Shown: positions 20,021-29,431, counted from the first letter of the stretch. The stretch is 64,000 nt of DNA from Streptomyces sp. NBC_00286 (GCF_036173125.1 NZ_CP108054.1:2604001-2668000); one strand, 5' to 3'. The notes: generated by a model from the sequence alone, not told the origin. Program-made: numbers and translations.

Positions 20021-20890
20021 TCAGGGGTTTACGGTTTCGAGCCACGGGGCGTCGATCTCGCCCTCGGCGACGATCACCGCGGGTCCGGTCATCTCGATCT
20101 CGCCGTCGGGCCGCTCCGTGATCACCAGGCGTCCGCCGGGCACATCGACGGTGTACGTGGCCGGGGCGCCCGTGACGGCGGGATCGGCGCCGTCACGTCT
20201 CGCCGCCGCCACCGCCACGGCACACGCGCCCGTGCCGCACGAGCGGGTCTCGCCGGCGCCGCGCTCGTGCACGCGCAGGGCTACATGCTGAGGGCCGCGG
20301 TCGACGACGAACTCGACGTTCACCCCGTCCGGGTATGCGGACGCCGGGCTGAACGGCGGGGGTGCCAACAGGTTGCCGGCATGGTCGAGGTCGTCGACAA
20401 AGGCGACCGCGTGCGGATTGCCCATGTTCACGTTGCGCGCGGGCCAGCTGCGGTCACCGACGCTCACGGTGACGTCCCCTTCGGGGAGGAGCGCCTTGCC
20501 CATGCCGACGGTGATGTCGCCCTCCTTGGCGATGTGCGCCCTCTTCACACCCCCGCGCGTGGCGACCGAGATGTCCCCTTCGGTCACATACCCGGCGCGC
20601 TGGAGGTAGCGCGCGAACACCCGCACTCCGTTGCCGCACATCTCCGCGATCGAGCCGTCGCCGTTGCGGTAGTCCATGAACCATTCCGCCTCGGCGGCCA
20701 TCTCCTTGGCCTCGGGGTGCGCTACGGACCGCACGACATGCAGCAGACCGTCTCCGCCGATGCCCGCGCGGCGGTCGCAGAGGGCGGCGACGGCGGCCGG
20801 TGGCAGGTCGATGGTGTTCTCGGGGTCGGGGACGATCACGAAGTCGTTCTCGGTCCCGTGTCCCTTGAGGAAGGCGATCCGCGTGCTCAT
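20021..20890 (-). CDS. dapF: Diaminopimelate epimerase
   Basis: DapF (289 residues) interconverts LL- and meso-diaminopimelate for lysine and peptidoglycan synthesis. The catalytic cysteines are seen in AEMCGNGVRVFAR and in RSCGTGACAVAV, with the conserved GHGTENDFV N-terminus and GNPHAV substrate loop. The ATG at 20890 gives MSTRIAFLKG, typical of actinobacterial DapF. The open frame extends far upstream but without homology. The gene lies in a minus-strand run with a small membrane protein and miaA. Confidence 0.95.
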   Translation of the reverse strand: MSTRIAFLKGHGTENDFVIVPDPENTIDLPPAAVAALCDRRAGIGGDGLLHVVRSVAHPEAKEMAAEAEWFMDYRNGDGSIAEMCGNGVRVFARYLQRAGYVTEGDISVATRGGVKRAHIAKEGDITVGMGKALLPEGDVTVSVGDRSWPARNVNMGNPHAVAFVDDLDHAGNLLAPPPFSPASAYPDGVNVEFVVDRGPQHVALRVHERGAGETRSCGTGACAVAVAAARRDGADPAVTGAPATYTVDVPGGRLVITERPDGEIEMTGPAVIVAEGEIDAPWLETVNP

Positions 20891-20931
20891 TCCTCGATCG
20901 TACGGGGTGGGTAGGACACCGCGGCCCGGCC

Positions 20932-21429
20932 TCAGCGGAGGCGGGCGACCCGCCATACGGCCAGGACGACGATCACGGCGACGATCACGGCGTACGCGAT
21001 CACGACTCGCCAGTCCGGGCGGCGGCCGGAGCCGCGCTGTGGCAGGCCGGGCCAGGTGTAGCCGACGCGGCGGGCGGCCATCATGCCCCAGCCCGCGGCG
21101 CAGGAGGAGATCAGCAGGCCGAGCATGGCGATCATGGCCCCGCTGTCGCCGAAGTCGAACGCCAGCGGGAAAGCGAACATCAGGGAGCCGACCGCGGCCA
21201 GGCCCACGATGGGCGCGAGCTGCCAGATCCGCAGTCTGCGCTGCGGGCGCAGCTCTACTTCGACCTCGGGCTCCGCGAACATCTCGTCGGGCTCGGGGCC
21301 GTCGGCGGTCACACCGCCCGGGGTTTCGTCGGGTCCGTCGGGGCTCAGTCGGTCCCCGTCCGGATCCTGCTGATCCCTTACGGTGTCGTGCTCCGTGCCT
21401 TGTGCGGTGTCGCGAGGGCCGGCCTCCAT
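20932..21429 (-). CDS. Hypothetical membrane protein, three predicted TM segments
   Basis: A 165-residue protein with an acidic disordered N-terminal half and about three hydrophobic segments (IVGLAAVGSLMFAFPLAF; MIAMLGLLISSCAAGWGMM; VIAYAVIVAVIVVLAVW). The ATG at 21429 is chosen because GGGAGGG lies nine bases upstream; an ATG ten codons earlier lacks a ribosome-binding site. It lies between miaA and dapF on the same strand. No function is recognised. Confidence 0.75.
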   Translation of the reverse strand: MEAGPRDTAQGTEHDTVRDQQDPDGDRLSPDGPDETPGGVTADGPEPDEMFAEPEVEVELRPQRRLRIWQLAPIVGLAAVGSLMFAFPLAFDFGDSGAMIAMLGLLISSCAAGWGMMAARRVGYTWPGLPQRGSGRRPDWRVVIAYAVIVAVIVVLAVWRVARLR

Positions 21430-21537
21430 CGCCACGCGCCCTCCCAACTCGGACTCCACTTGGTCGATCGAAGCTCGATGATGGCACGGTGTCAGAGGCC
21501 GGGATGACGGGCGGAGCGTCCCGATGCCATGACGTGA

Positions 21538-22476
21538 TCAGGCTGTAACCGGTCGTTCGACCAATGTCAGCGCGTGCCGCGGAAGTTCGGTGAGATCGGC
21601 CGCGGCCCCACTGAGCCAATGCACCCGCGGATCGCGCCTGAACCAGGAATCCTGACGGCGCGCGAAGCGCTTGGTGGCGCGTACGGTCTCGGCCCGCGCC
21701 TCGTCGTCGGTGCACTCCCCGGAGAGCGCCGCCAGAACCTGCTGGTAGCCGAGCGCCCGCGATGCCGTACGCCCCTCGCGCAAGCCTCGCGCCTCCAGCG
21801 CGCGCACCTCGTCGACGAGTCCCTCGTCCCACATCCGGTCCACCCGGCGGGCGATGCGCTCGTCGAGTTCGGGACGCGCCACATCGACGCCGATCTGCAC
21901 GGTGTCGTAGACGGAGTCATGGCCGGGCAGGTTGGCGGTGAAGGGCTTGCCGGTGATCTCGATGACTTCGAGGGCGCGGACGATCCGGCGTCCGTTGCTG
22001 GGCAGAATCGCGTGGGCCGCCTCGGGGTCCGCCACCGCCAGCCGGGCGTGCAGGGCACCCGAGCCGCGCAGAGTGAGCTCCTCCTCCAGGCGGGCCCGTA
22101 CTTCGGGGTCGGTACCGGGGAACTCCAGGTTGTCGACAGCGCCCCGGACATACAGGCCGGAGCCGCCCACAAGGATCGGCCAGCGCCCCTCGGCAAGGAG
22201 TGCGTCGATACGGGCGCGCGCCAGCCGCTGGTACTCGGCCACGCTCGCGGTCACCGTCACGTCCCAGATGTCCAGGAGGTGGTGCGGGATGCCTCTGCGT
22301 TCCTCGGGCGTCAGCTTGGCGGTGCCGATGTCCATCCCCCGGTAGAGCTGCATGGAGTCGGCGTTGACGATCTCGCCGCCGAGGTGCTGGGCAAGTTGGA
22401 CTCCCAGATCGGACTTTCCCGCCGCGGTGGGACCGACGACGGCGATGACCCGCGGGGCGGGGGCTGCACTACTCAC
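21538..22476 (-). CDS. miaA: tRNA dimethylallyltransferase MiaA
   Basis: MiaA (312 residues) transfers a dimethylallyl group to A37 of tRNAs reading UNN codons, the first step before MiaB. Walker A GPTAAGKSDLG near the N-terminus, DSMQLYRGMDIGTAK, the PHHLLD element and the GSGLYVRG loop are all present. The GTG at 22476 gives VSSAAPAPRVIAVVG, matching relatives; no strong ribosome-binding site precedes it, so the start is slightly uncertain. MiaB is encoded nearby at 24299-25786, giving both steps of the modification in one neighbourhood. Confidence 0.93.
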   Translation of the reverse strand: MSSAAPAPRVIAVVGPTAAGKSDLGVQLAQHLGGEIVNADSMQLYRGMDIGTAKLTPEERRGIPHHLLDIWDVTVTASVAEYQRLARARIDALLAEGRWPILVGGSGLYVRGAVDNLEFPGTDPEVRARLEEELTLRGSGALHARLAVADPEAAHAILPSNGRRIVRALEVIEITGKPFTANLPGHDSVYDTVQIGVDVARPELDERIARRVDRMWDEGLVDEVRALEARGLREGRTASRALGYQQVLAALSGECTDDEARAETVRATKRFARRQDSWFRRDPRVHWLSGAAADLTELPRHALTLVERPVTA

Positions 22477-22658
22477 CGCAACAGTCTCGCAAACCTCTGG
22501 GCCGCTCCTCGAACGAGTTACGTGACGCCACGGGTCCAGGGTCGTTGCCTGTTGCGAGGTTCCAGCCGCCGGTTTTGAGGACCGGCGGCCCGGGCGACGC
22601 AATGGGACGCACCGGTCGGCACGGAATTTCGCCCACACGAGTAGGGTATGGAGTTGAT

Positions 22659-22949
22659 ATGGGCGTTTTTGCACGGCTTCTTCGGAAAGATAAGCCTAAG
22701 TCCAAGGAGTCGGAGGAGGCGTCAACCACCGAGCAGTCGGCCGACACCCTGACGGCCCAACCGGAGGCGAAGACTGACACGACCGACGCGGCTGAGGAGG
22801 GCAGGGAGGCGGCTGAGACCGAGGACGAGGCCGCGGAGAAGTCGGCGGAGTCCCCCGATTCCGAGGCATCGGACGATGTCGAGATCCCCAAGCAGCAGTC
22901 CGCCGAGAAGGCGGCCGACAACGAGGTCGACGAGGGCGCCCGCCAGTAA
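22659..22949 (+). CDS. Small acidic hypothetical protein
   Basis: A 96-residue product starting MGVFARLLRKDKPK and then almost entirely Glu/Ala/Asp/Ser/Thr, predicted disordered and strongly acidic. GGAG lies six bases before the ATG at 22659. It is 24 bases upstream of the MT0933-type gene in the same direction, and its basic hydrophobic N-terminus resembles the start of that next protein, so the two may act together. No function recognised. Confidence 0.7.
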   Translation: MGVFARLLRKDKPKSKESEEASTTEQSADTLTAQPEAKTDTTDAAEEGREAAETEDEAAEKSAESPDSEASDDVEIPKQQSAEKAADNEVDEGARQ

Positions 22950-22973
22950 CTGTCCCGCGAGGGAAGGTGAACC

Positions 22974-23249
22974 ATGGGTCTCCTGGAAAGTCTGAAGACC
23001 AAGCTCACGCCCGCCAAGGGGAAGGTCTCGCACCTCGCGCAACAGCACGGGGGCAAGATGGAACACGGTCTCGACAAGGCCGCGAAGCTGGCCGACAAGA
23101 AGACCAAGGGCAAGTACAGCGGCAAGATCCAGACGGGCACGGGCAAGGCCAAGGGTGCCCTGGACCGGCTCGCGCACAAGGAGAGTCACAGGACGGACGG
23201 CGGCGCGACGCCACCGCCACCCGCACCGCCACCGCCCTCGGCATCCTGA
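22974..23249 (+). CDS. MT0933-like antitoxin-family protein
   Basis: A 91-residue basic protein: MGLLESLKTKLTPAKGKV, lysine-rich helix with HGLDKAAKLADKKTKGKYSGKI, then a Pro-rich tail. This is the pattern of the small MT0933-type antitoxin family (Rv0909-like) of actinobacteria. GGAAGGTG precedes the ATG. No toxin gene is seen beside it; the partner upstream is an acidic disordered protein. Whether the protein neutralises any toxin is not known. Confidence 0.75.
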   Translation: MGLLESLKTKLTPAKGKVSHLAQQHGGKMEHGLDKAAKLADKKTKGKYSGKIQTGTGKAKGALDRLAHKESHRTDGGATPPPPAPPPPSAS

Positions 23250-23273
23250 GAGACGGCACATCGGCGGGCGGTC

Positions 23274-23297
23274 ACGGAGCCCTTGGAGGCTCCGGGC
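23274..23297. terminator. Possible terminator between convergent genes
   Basis: CGGAGCC and GGCTCCG form a 7-bp stem with a 6-base loop in the 223-base gap between the MT0933-type gene and the convergent LigB-like gene. Otherwise that gap shows nothing clear. Confidence 0.4.
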
Positions 23298-23472
23298 CGT
23301 CCGTCGTGTTGTCGGCTTGTTGGCCGACGCCCGGCGGCACGCAGACTCAGCGCCGCAACCTGGGGCTCAGCGCCCGCTTGTGACTCAGTGCCGGGCTCAG
23401 CTCCACCCCAGTGGCGCTCGGCCTACGCCAGGTCGAGCCACGCCCGCTACGGCCGCTCCCGTCGCCGCGCGC

Positions 23473-24216
23473 CTACGACCAGGCAGCCACCAAGTACCCC
23501 ACGCCATAAGGCGCGTCCTCGTACAACAGGGCGCCGCTGAGCCCCACGCCCTCGGCGGCGCCCGCGAGCACCTGCCAGGGCGCGCGGCCGGAGGCCATCA
23601 ACTCGCGCGCCAGCGCGGCGTCCAGCGCCTTGAGCGCCGTCACATCCGCCGCCGCCAGCGCACGCGCGACCTCCGCGTCGAACCCTGCCGCTCGATCGTC
23701 CAGATACCCCGGCGCCTTGAGCGACCGGCACGCGCTGGCGTCGCCCATCACCAGCAGTGCCACCCTCTCGGCCCGCGCGACAATTTCCTTCCCGATCTGA
23801 ATACACCGCTCGGCCGCGAGAGGTTCCCCCACACCGAGACCTTCTACGGGAGCGTGGGACCAGTCCGTTCGCTGCAGCAGCCAGGCGGCGACGGCGAGCG
23901 AGGCCGGAAGCTCACGCTCCGGCGCAGCCGAATCCGTCCTGTCTCCGCCCGGACAAGCACGCGGGCCGACACCGAGGTGCACCCCGAGGTCCACGCCGAA
24001 CCCACGGAACGAACCCCTCGCGCCCTCCTGATACGGCCCTTGCCCGCTCTGCTCGGCGGGGCCGACGACCACGAGCCGATCGGGGCGGGCGGCGGCCAGT
24101 ATCCCTAGGGCGTCCTCGCATGCCGCGCGCGCGGAGTCCATCTCGGGCGCCGCGCCCACGGCGACCTCGGGTACGAGCAGTGGCGGACAGGGGCAGACAG
24201 CGGCGGCGACCAGCAT
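23473..24216 (-). CDS. LigB-like (class III extradiol dioxygenase subunit B fold) protein
   Basis: A 247-residue protein of the class III extradiol ring-cleavage dioxygenase B-subunit superfamily: MLVAAAVCPCPPLLVPEVA at the start, ACEDALGILAAARPDRLVVVGP, and VMGDASACRS in the middle. In streptomycetes this gene is usually next to miaB, as here (83-base gap, same strand). The usual second-sphere His ligands are not all evident, so catalysis on aromatic substrates is uncertain, and no aromatic degradation genes are nearby. Confidence 0.7.
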   Translation of the reverse strand: MLVAAAVCPCPPLLVPEVAVGAAPEMDSARAACEDALGILAAARPDRLVVVGPAEQSGQGPYQEGARGSFRGFGVDLGVHLGVGPRACPGGDRTDSAAPERELPASLAVAAWLLQRTDWSHAPVEGLGVGEPLAAERCIQIGKEIVARAERVALLVMGDASACRSLKAPGYLDDRAAGFDAEVARALAAADVTALKALDAALARELMASGRAPWQVLAGAAEGVGLSGALLYEDAPYGVGYLVAAWS

Positions 24217-24298
24217 GATCGCCAGCCTACTGCCGTGGTTCCCAACGGGTTTTCCAGGGCGACTCGGCGGCCCGGAACAGCAAGCCCGCCTGGGTCGA

Positions 24299-25786
24299 TC
24301 AGTGGGCGGAGCAGCCGCCCGTCGGAGCCGGCAGCGGCGCCGGGACGCCCACGGCCGGCAGCCCGAGCATCACGCCCGCCGGCTTCGCGGTGTCGGTCGT
24401 GTTGCGCTTCTCCCAGGCATCGCCCGCGCGCGTGCGGCGGATGTCGAGGACGGCGTCCTCGGCGAGCAGGTGGTGAGGTGCGGCGTAGGTGATCTCCACG
24501 GTGACCACGTCGCCGGGGCGGACCTCGGCGTCGGGCTTGGTGAAGTGCACCAGACGGTTGTCGGGGGCGCGGCCGGAGAGACGGTGCGTGGCGCCGTCCT
24601 TGCGGCCCTCGCCCTCGGCGACCATCAGCTCCAGGGTGCGGCCGACCTGCTTCTTGTTCTCCTCCCAGGAGATCTCCTCCTGGAGGGCGACAAGACGCTC
24701 GTACCGCGCCTGTACGACCTTCTTGGGGATCTGGTTCTCCATGGTGGCCGCCGGGGTCCCGGGCCGCTTGGAGTACTGGAACGTAAACGCTTGCGCGAAG
24801 CGGGCCTCACGGACCACGTGCAGGGTCTGCTCGAAGTCCTCCTCGGTTTCTCCGGGGAAGCCCACGATGATGTCGGTGGTAATCGCGGCGTGCGGGATCG
24901 CGGCGCGTACCTTCTCGATGATCCCGAGGTACCGCTCCTGCCGGTACGAGCGGCGCATCGCCTTCAGGACGGGGTCGGAGCCGGACTGCAGCGGCATGTG
25001 GAGCTGCGGCATCACGTTCGGCGTCTCGGCCATCGCGGCGATCACGTCGTCGGTGAAGTCGCGCGGATGCGGCGAGGTGAAGCGGACGCGCTCCAGGCCC
25101 TCGATTTTCCCGCAGGCTCGCAGCAGCTTGCTGAAGGCTTCACGGTCGCCGATGTCGGAGCCGTAAGCGTTTACGTTCTGGCCGAGCAGCGTGATCTCGC
25201 TGACGCCTTCGCCGACCAGTGCCTCGATTTCGGCGAGGATGTCGCCGGTCCTGCGGTCCTTCTCCTTGCCGCGCAGCGCGGGGACGATGCAGAAGGTGCA
25301 GGTGTTGTTGCAGCCGACGGAGATGGAGACCCAAGCGGCGTACGCGCTCTCGCGGCGGGTCGGCAGCGTCGACGGGAACGCCTCGAGCGACTCGGCGATC
25401 TCGACCTGCGCCTCTTCCTGTACGCGGGCGCGCTCCAGGAGGACGGGCAGCTTGCCGATGTTGTGCGTGCCGAAGACGACGTCCACCCAGGGTGCCTTCT
25501 TCACGATGGTGTCGCGGTCCTTCTGCGCGAGACAGCCGCCGACGGCGATCTGCATCCCTGGCCGCTTCGACTTCATCGGCGCGAGGCGGCCGAGATTGCC
25601 GTACAGGCGGTTGTCGGCGTTCTCCCGCACGGCGCACGTGTTGAAGACGACGACATCCGCGTCCCCGTCCGCCCCATCGGGCGCACGTACGTAGCCGGCG
25701 TCCTCCAGCAGCCCGGAAAGCCGCTCGGAGTCGTGGACGTTCATCTGGCACCCGTAGGTGCGCACCTCGTAAGTCTTCGCGCTCAT
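24299..25786 (-). CDS. miaB: tRNA-2-methylthio-N6-dimethylallyladenosine synthase MiaB
   Basis: MiaB (495 residues) is a radical-SAM methylthiotransferase that adds the 2-methylthio group to i6A37. The N-terminal MTTase domain has its three cluster cysteines (Cys13 in TYGCQMN, NTCAVRE, GGCLAQ). The radical-SAM motif is CNNTCTFC, followed by [10 protein letters not shown] and a TRAM domain near the C-terminus. The ATG at 25786 gives [14 protein letters not shown], the family start. The C-terminal ~30 residues are a Pro/Ala tail. It is divergent from the TAXI-type gene. Confidence 0.95.
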   Translation of the reverse strand: MSAKTYEVRTYGCQMNVHDSERLSGLLEDAGYVRAPDGADGDADVVVFNTCAVRENADNRLYGNLGRLAPMKSKRPGMQIAVGGCLAQKDRDTIVKKAPWVDVVFGTHNIGKLPVLLERARVQEEAQVEIAESLEAFPSTLPTRRESAYAAWVSISVGCNNTCTFCIVPALRGKEKDRRTGDILAEIEALVGEGVSEITLLGQNVNAYGSDIGDREAFSKLLRACGKIEGLERVRFTSPHPRDFTDDVIAAMAETPNVMPQLHMPLQSGSDPVLKAMRRSYRQERYLGIIEKVRAAIPHAAITTDIIVGFPGETEEDFEQTLHVVREARFAQAFTFQYSKRPGTPAATMENQIPKKVVQARYERLVALQEEISWEENKKQVGRTLELMVAEGEGRKDGATHRLSGRAPDNRLVHFTKPDAEVRPGDVVTVEITYAAPHHLLAEDAVLDIRRTRAGDAWEKRNTTDTAKPAGVMLGLPAVGVPAPLPAPTGGCSAH

Positions 25787-25808
25787 CTCGTACACCAGAG
25801 TACGGGGT

Positions 25809-25862
25809 CCCCACGCGCGCGTTGCCGGGTATTTCCGGGCCGTACGGCCCCCACGCGCGCGT
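25809..25862. repeat. Pair of direct repeats CCCCACGCGCGCGT, each containing a palindrome
   Basis: The 14-mer occurs at 25809-25822 and 25849-25862, with starts 40 bp apart. Each contains the self-complementary decamer ACGCGCGCGT. Both lie between the divergent miaB and TAXI-protein starts, so they could be paired operator sites. Confidence 0.55.
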
Positions 25863-25924
25863 AGCGGGCGCCCTGGACGTCCGGCCCTGGTCATCCCCAT
25901 CGGTGAGCTGGCAGGATCGCGCGC

Positions 25925-26920
25925 ATGTTCCAGGAACTCTCCCGCATCGGCAGACGTCGGGCCCTGCAGGGTTCGGCCGCCGCCTTCGTGACCTTCGGGC
26001 TGCTGTTGTGGTGGCTGCTGCCCCTGGGCGAGAGCTCGCCGGGCGGCACGATGGTCTTCAGCACGGGGACGCGCACCGGGGTCTACGAGCTGTACGGGAA
26101 GCTGCTGCGAAAAGAGCTCGCGAAGGACATGCCGGATCTGGACGTGCAGCTGCGGAACAGCGAGGGGTCGAAGGAGAACCTGGAGTGGGTGGCTACCGGG
26201 AAGGTCGACTACACGATCGCGCAGGCCGACGCGGTGGAGCAGTACAAGCTTGACGGCGAGCCGGGCGCAGACCTGCTGCGCGGCTGCGCGCGGCTGTACG
26301 ACGACTACGTGCACGTCGTCGTCCCGCGCGCCTCCTCCGTCGACTCCATCGCGGAGCTGCGGGGCAAGAAAGTGGCCGTCGGACCGGCCGGTTCCGGGGT
26401 GCGGCTGATCGCGGAGCATGTGCTCAAGGCGGCCGGCCTCGACCCGAAGAAAGACATCGAGCCACTGCCCGACGGCATACGAACGATGCCGGAGCTGCTC
26501 CGGGAGGGCAAGATCGATGCCTTCTTCTGGTCCGGGGGGCTCCCGACGTCTGCCGTGGCCGACCTCTCGACCAGCCTCGACATCAGGCTGGTCGAGATTG
26601 GTGAAGAACTCGTCGAGAAGCTGCACCAGCAGCGCGGGGCGTCCGGCTACTACCGGGCCGCCGTCATGCCCGCAGACGCCTATCCCAAGGCCCAGGACTC
26701 CCCAGTGCAGACGATCGCGGTGACCAACCTGCTCGTGACACGCGTCGGCACCGATGCCGAGCTGACAGAGCGGCTGACCCAGACGGTGATCGACAGCCGC
26801 GACCGCATCGGCGGCAAGGTGCACGCGGCACAGCGGGTGGACCTCCGCACGGCGATCTACACCGACCCGCTGGATCTGCACGAGGGCGCGCGGCGCTACT
26901 ACCGCTCGGTCAAGCCGTAG
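25925..26920 (+). CDS. TAXI-family substrate-binding protein, membrane anchored
   Basis: A 331-residue TAXI-type (TRAP-associated extracytoplasmic immunogenic) binding protein. An N-terminal basic region and one hydrophobic helix ([15 protein letters not shown]) act as a signal or uncleaved anchor; there is no lipobox. The binding domain reads [50 protein letters not shown] and a C-terminal YRSVKP. TAXI proteins elsewhere serve TRAP transporters, but no DctQM/fused permease gene is in the window. It is convergent with the gluK-type kinase, 99 bases away. By inference it may deliver or present a ligand such as glutamate to the sensor. Confidence 0.85.
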   Translation: MFQELSRIGRRRALQGSAAAFVTFGLLLWWLLPLGESSPGGTMVFSTGTRTGVYELYGKLLRKELAKDMPDLDVQLRNSEGSKENLEWVATGKVDYTIAQADAVEQYKLDGEPGADLLRGCARLYDDYVHVVVPRASSVDSIAELRGKKVAVGPAGSGVRLIAEHVLKAAGLDPKKDIEPLPDGIRTMPELLREGKIDAFFWSGGLPTSAVADLSTSLDIRLVEIGEELVEKLHQQRGASGYYRAAVMPADAYPKAQDSPVQTIAVTNLLVTRVGTDAELTERLTQTVIDSRDRIGGKVHAAQRVDLRTAIYTDPLDLHEGARRYYRSVKP

Positions 26921-26972
26921 CAGACACCAGGCAGGCGCTGAAGGGGCCCGTACAAACGGTAGTGGTGGGGGG

Positions 26973-26988
26973 CAGCCCGAAGGGGCTG
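26973..26988. terminator. Small hairpin between TAXI gene and gluK-type gene
   Basis: CAGCCC-GAAG-GGGCTG is a perfect 6-bp stem with a stable-looking tetraloop between the two convergent genes. Weak as a terminator. Confidence 0.35.
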
Positions 26989-27019
26989 ACGAAGCTCTCC
27001 GCAAGCCGTGGCGGCCCGC

Positions 27020-28453
27020 TCAGGCCGCAGGCCCCGAGCGCGGCACAATCACCGTCACCTTCAGACCGTGCGGCTCGTGGCGGTCGTACGCGATCGAGCC
27101 GCCGCCCGCCGCGAGCAACGTCCGGGAGATGGACAGCCCGAGACCCGACCCCTTGATGTTCTGGTGGCCGGCGCTGCGCCAGAAGCGATCGCCGATGCGG
27201 GCGAGTTCCTCGTCGCTGAGGCCCGGTCCGCGGTCGGTGACGACGATGGTCGAGACCTTGCCGTCGGAGGCCACCTCGACCTCGACGCACTCACCCTCGG
27301 GTGAGAACTTCAACGCGTTGTCGATCACCGCGTCCAGCGCGCTGGAGAGGGCGATGGGGTCGGCCCAGGCGGTCGTGGCGGGGCAGGCCCCGACGAGTCG
27401 CACGCCCTTGTCGTCGGCCACCGGCGACCAGGACGCCACGCGCTCGGCGGTCAGCTCGCCGATGTCGGTGAGCCGCAGGTCCGCCTCGCTGTGCTCAGCG
27501 AGGGCGAGGTCGAGGAGATCGTCCAGGACCTGGGCGAGGCGCTTGCCCTCGGTGCGGACAGAGGCGATCTCCTCGTTGCCCTCGGGGAGTTCCAGGGCGA
27601 GCAGTTCGATGCGCAGCAGCAGAGCGGACAGGGGGTTGCGCAGCTGGTGCGAGGCGTCGGCGACGAAGGCGCGCTGCTGTTCCAGTACGTCCTCGACGTT
27701 GTCGGCCATCTCGTTGAACGACCGGGCCAGGCGCCTGAGTTCCGGCGGACCGCCGGCGGCCGCGACCCGGGACTTCAGGCGCCCGGTCGCGATGTCGTGG
27801 GTGGTGGCGTCGAGGACGCGTACGGGCCTCAGCACCCAGCCGGTCAGGCGCAGCGCGGCGCCGAGCGCGAGGAGCATCGCGGCGGCCTCGCCCGCGCCGA
27901 TGATCAGCCAGCCGTACAGGATTCTTGAGCGCATCTGCCCGGTGGGCGAGTCGGTGACCACGACCGCCACCACGTCGCCGTCCCGGATGACAGGAGACGC
28001 GACGACGAGACGGTTGCGTTGCCACGGCCAGACCTGCGCGGGCTCGTGGCTGCGGCGGCTCGCGAGCGCCTCGTTGAACGAGTCGAGGACCTCACCCTCC
28101 TCCGGGTCGAGGACCTCACCCACCTCCGGGAGGTTCCAGTTCGTGGGTGCGTGGGCCATCGGTCCTCGGCCGCGATAGAAGACGCCGGCCTTGATGCCGT
28201 ACACCTTGTGGTACTTGACGAGTTCCTTCTGCAGGGTCTTACCGCGCTCGCCCGGGGGGGCGAGCGGTGAGCCGTTCGGGCTGTCGATGTCGACGAACTG
28301 TGCGAGCGACGCGAAGTGTGCCGTGTCGTCGATCCTGTCGACGACCACCCTCTGCTGCTGGGCCGCCGCCAGGCTCACGGCGAGCGGGATACCGAGGGCG
28401 AGCAGGACGGCCGCCATCAGGATGATGAGCAGCGGAAGGAGACGTGAGCGCAC
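27020..28453 (-). CDS. gluK: Two-component sensor histidine kinase, GluK-type
   Basis: A 477-residue membrane histidine kinase. TM1 is at about 5-30, an extracellular sensor region spans about 31-178, TM2 about 180-203, then HAMP, HisKA with His269 in DASHQLRNPLSALLLR, and an HATPase_c domain with DNALKFSPEG, DRGPGLS and GSGLGLSI. The GTG at 28453 is the start. Its partner regulator lies nine bases upstream. The pair flanks gluABCD exactly as the glutamate-responsive GluR-GluK system described for Streptomyces coelicolor, on which the symbol is based; ligand specificity is not visible in the sequence. Confidence 0.88.
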   Translation of the reverse strand: MRSRLLPLLIILMAAVLLALGIPLAVSLAAAQQQRVVVDRIDDTAHFASLAQFVDIDSPNGSPLAPPGERGKTLQKELVKYHKVYGIKAGVFYRGRGPMAHAPTNWNLPEVGEVLDPEEGEVLDSFNEALASRRSHEPAQVWPWQRNRLVVASPVIRDGDVVAVVVTDSPTGQMRSRILYGWLIIGAGEAAAMLLALGAALRLTGWVLRPVRVLDATTHDIATGRLKSRVAAAGGPPELRRLARSFNEMADNVEDVLEQQRAFVADASHQLRNPLSALLLRIELLALELPEGNEEIASVRTEGKRLAQVLDDLLDLALAEHSEADLRLTDIGELTAERVASWSPVADDKGVRLVGACPATTAWADPIALSSALDAVIDNALKFSPEGECVEVEVASDGKVSTIVVTDRGPGLSDEELARIGDRFWRSAGHQNIKGSGLGLSISRTLLAAGGGSIAYDRHEPHGLKVTVIVPRSGPAA

Positions 28454-28462
28454 CTGAACCCG

Positions 28463-29149
28463 CTACGCCGCGGGCGCGACGAGCCGATAGCCGACGCCGC
28501 GCACGGTCTCGATCAAGGCGGGCATGCGCAGCTTGGAGCGCAGGGAGGCAACATGCACCTCCAGGGTGCGGCCGGTCCCTTCCCAACTGGTGCGCCACAC
28601 CTCACTGATGATCTGCTCCCGCCGGAACACCACTCCGGGGCGCTGGGCGAGAAGCGCGAGAAGGTCGAACTCCTTGCGGGTCAGTTGGACAACCGAACCG
28701 TCCACGCTGACCTGGCGAGTGGGCAGTTCGATACGTACGGGACCCAAGTGCAGAGAGGTCTCTACAGGGGCAGCCGTTTCCTCGGGGACGGTGCGCCGGC
28801 TGACGGCGTGGATACGAGCCAGCAGTTCACCGGTGTCATAGGGCTTCACTACGTAGTCATCGGCGCCTAGGTTGAGTCCGTGGATCCGAGAACGTACATC
28901 GGAGCGCGCGGTCACCATGATGACCGGAATACTGGTGCGCTTACGGATCTTCCCGCAAACCTCGTAGCCGTCCTGGTCGGGCAACCCCAGGTCGAGCAGA
29001 ACCACTCCGAAACCCGCGCCCTCGGGCACGAGCGCCTGGAGCGCCTCCTCCCCGCTGCGGGCGTGTGTGACGTCGAAGCCATGGCGCGCGAGTACCGCGG
29101 ACAGAGCGGCGGCGACATGGTTGTCGTCCTCGACGAGGAGCAGTCGCAT
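28463..29149 (-). CDS. gluR: OmpR-family response regulator, GluR-type
   Basis: A 228-residue regulator with a receiver domain (acidic pair E7-D8-D9 region, phosphoacceptor Asp53 in LLDLGLPDQDG, Lys102 in VVKPYD) and a C-terminal winged-helix DNA-binding domain (LTRKEFDLLALLAQRPG, GRTLEVHVASLRSKL, ETVRGVGYRL). The ATG at 29149 is preferred because AGGGGG lies just upstream; ATGs 9 and 16 codons earlier lack a site. It is co-transcribed with the kinase and divergent from gluA, so the 282-base gap between them should carry its targets, but I cannot define the box. Confidence 0.88.
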   Translation of the reverse strand: MRLLLVEDDNHVAAALSAVLARHGFDVTHARSGEEALQALVPEGAGFGVVLLDLGLPDQDGYEVCGKIRKRTSIPVIMVTARSDVRSRIHGLNLGADDYVVKPYDTGELLARIHAVSRRTVPEETAAPVETSLHLGPVRIELPTRQVSVDGSVVQLTRKEFDLLALLAQRPGVVFRREQIISEVWRTSWEGTGRTLEVHVASLRSKLRMPALIETVRGVGYRLVAPAA

Positions 29150-29431
29150 TCCGGCCCCCTTCGGTTCATCGGCCATACAGTCTCGGCGCGTAGACATGGG
29201 CACGCACGCGTGCACCCAGGCAGTCACGCCGATGCACAAGTACGGCGTCAAGAGGGTTCGAGTCGCGGCGGGCTTCCGTTACCCAGCCGGTACGCACCGG
29301 AGGCGACCGTTCACGAAAAGTGTCCGGTTGCTGCCAGATCGTTATGCTCAATTTCCCCTCAGATGTAATGACGCTGGTCGTAAGGCGTTACTACTGTCCT
29401 CCGCAACCGAGGAGGACGGAGCAAGAGGCCG

